From positions 1-56,957 of IMG/VR virus record IMGVR_UViG_3300010399_000043: DNA of 56,957 nt; one strand, written 5' to 3'. The notes under the pieces are model-generated. The model saw nothing but the letters and a program-made list of their open reading frames with translations, did not search any database and was not told where the DNA came from. Numbering within the stretch: the first letter of the stretch is position 1; every line of letters begins with the position of its first letter. Below, one piece after another: positions 56,348 to 56,957 of this stretch. Source of the stretch: a virus. Position numbers and translations under genes: made by a program.

Positions 56348-56376
56348 ACGGTCCTCGGTTGATAGCCGAGGACCGT
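56348..56376 (+). other. Strong hairpin between sheath and tube genes
   Basis: ACGGTCCTCGG (56348-56358) pairs perfectly with CCGAGGACCGT (56366-56376) around TTGATAG. No U-tract follows (AACTAC). It may be a leaky terminator or an mRNA end protector that sets tube over sheath amounts. Confidence 0.7.
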
Positions 56377-56420
56377 AACTACACCCGCAGCAAATAACCT
56401 CCTAAGGGAGTCACACGGCA

Positions 56421-56870
56421 ATGGCTGGTAGCATCACGTCTGTCAACTCGGTGATCTCTATGTCGGTCACCAACCTGTTCGCGGCGCCGCAGGTTCTGCA
56501 GGGCTACTCCGCGGACGATATCTTCACCAACGAGGCGATCGACGCGGCCGAGACGATGATGGGCCTCGACGGCAAGCTGGCGGCGGGATTCGTTCCGTCG
56601 GCCGTCACCCAGAACTACGTTCTGATGGCGAACAGCCCGTCCCTTCCCTTCTTCGACGAGTGGTACCGCGCGATGAAGGAGACGAAAGACGTGTTCTTCG
56701 CGCAGGCCGTTATCGTGCTTCCCTCGGTGTTCATGAAGTACACGATGATCAACGGCGTGCTGCGCAACTACCCACCGCTGCCCAACGCCTCGCGCACCCT
56801 GCGCCCGCGCACCTTCACCATACAGTGGGAATCTGCCGATCCGCAGGTGATCGCGGCAGGGGCTGCGTGA
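56421..56870 (+). CDS. Tail tube protein
   Basis: A 149-residue protein after CCTCCTAAGGGAG. It reads SITSVNSVISMSVTNLFAAP, VLQGYSADDIFTNEAIDAAE, MGLDGKLAAGFVP, VLMANSPSLPFFDEWY, YTMINGVLRNYPPLPNA and LRPRTFTIQWES. A protein of this size and pattern follows DUF3383 sheaths in related phages and forms the inner tube (DUF3277-like, from memory). Confidence 0.82.
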   Translation: MAGSITSVNSVISMSVTNLFAAPQVLQGYSADDIFTNEAIDAAETMMGLDGKLAAGFVPSAVTQNYVLMANSPSLPFFDEWYRAMKETKDVFFAQAVIVLPSVFMKYTMINGVLRNYPPLPNASRTLRPRTFTIQWESADPQVIAAGAA

Positions 56871-56874
56871 TCTC

Positions 56875-56957
56875 ATGCGCAAGGCCGAGATCGTACAGAT
56901 CGACGAGGGGTCGCGGGAGACGAACCGCGACTTCGGAAAGAAGTTCCTCCTCACCGA
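56875..56957 (+). CDS. Tail assembly protein, 5' end only
   Basis: ATG 56875 opens a frame that runs out of the window: MRKAEIVQIDEGSRETNRDF, then GKKFLLT. In related phages the gene after the tube encodes a tail assembly chaperone with a similar beginning (RKAE...I....R.....F.LTE), from memory. The ribosome site is not strong (GGGGCTGCGTGATCTC). Only 27 codons are visible. Confidence 0.6.
   Translation, partial: MRKAEIVQIDEGSRETNRDFGKKFLLT

Overview
The window is a GC-rich piece of a tailed, contractile-tail (myovirus-type) phage genome. It carries a DUF3383-type tail sheath, a tail tube, TerL, a DUF1073-type portal, a DUF2213 protease and a DUF2184 capsid. No integrase, rRNA, clear tRNA or CRISPR array is visible. 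The host is probably an alphaproteobacterium. This rests on the Xre regulator at 10623-11027 and the secreted protein at 16218-16637, which resemble rhizobial-type families; it is an inference.

Layout. (1) 1-2577, minus strand: a run of small early-type genes. Five of the gaps between them carry the same two-hairpin RNA element. (2) 2578-3558: noncoding, with 20-bp direct and inverted repeats and a palindrome; part of this arrangement recurs at 53.5 kb. (3) 3559-11774, minus strand: replication and DNA metabolism (SNF2-like helicase, GIY-YIG protein, DnaB-like helicase, QueE, two Xre regulators, HNH nuclease). (4) 11775-12234: a divergent, strongly structured noncoding region. (5) 12235-16637, plus strand: an AlpA-like DNA-binding protein, a class III aminotransferase, a NusG/RfaH-like antiterminator with its own near-consensus promoter, and small or secreted proteins. 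(6) 16651-34271, plus strand: packaging and head genes, including two large fusions. One is portal + ParB-like + acetyltransferase-like + topoisomerase IB. The other is Nudix + DUF2213 protease + scaffold. (7) 34312-51009, plus strand: an accessory island of about 16.7 kb inside the structural operon. It holds a MazG-like protein, a split TPP enzyme, an Imm-like protein, a DegT-family enzyme whose PLP lysine is replaced by histidine, an NAD-dependent epimerase, a B12/radical SAM protein, three glycosyltransferase-like proteins, a methyltransferase, a phytanoyl-dioxygenase-like protein and many tiny membrane proteins. (8) 51006-56957, plus strand: connector, tail terminator, sheath and tube genes, then the start of the next gene.

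Most plus-strand genes overlap by ATGA or GTGA, so they form long translationally coupled operons. The most promising unexplained system is the 35.9-49.3 kb sugar/glycan cassette. The His-for-Lys change in the DegT protein is what defines PLP-dependent sugar 3-dehydratases (ColD type), and next to it lies a two-chain TPP enzyme able in principle to move a two-carbon unit. Together they suggest a phage-encoded route to an unusual deoxy or branched sugar, used by the nearby glycosyltransferases on phage DNA, virion or host surface. The NusG-like protein and the U-tract-free hairpins between late genes suggest transcription control by antitermination.
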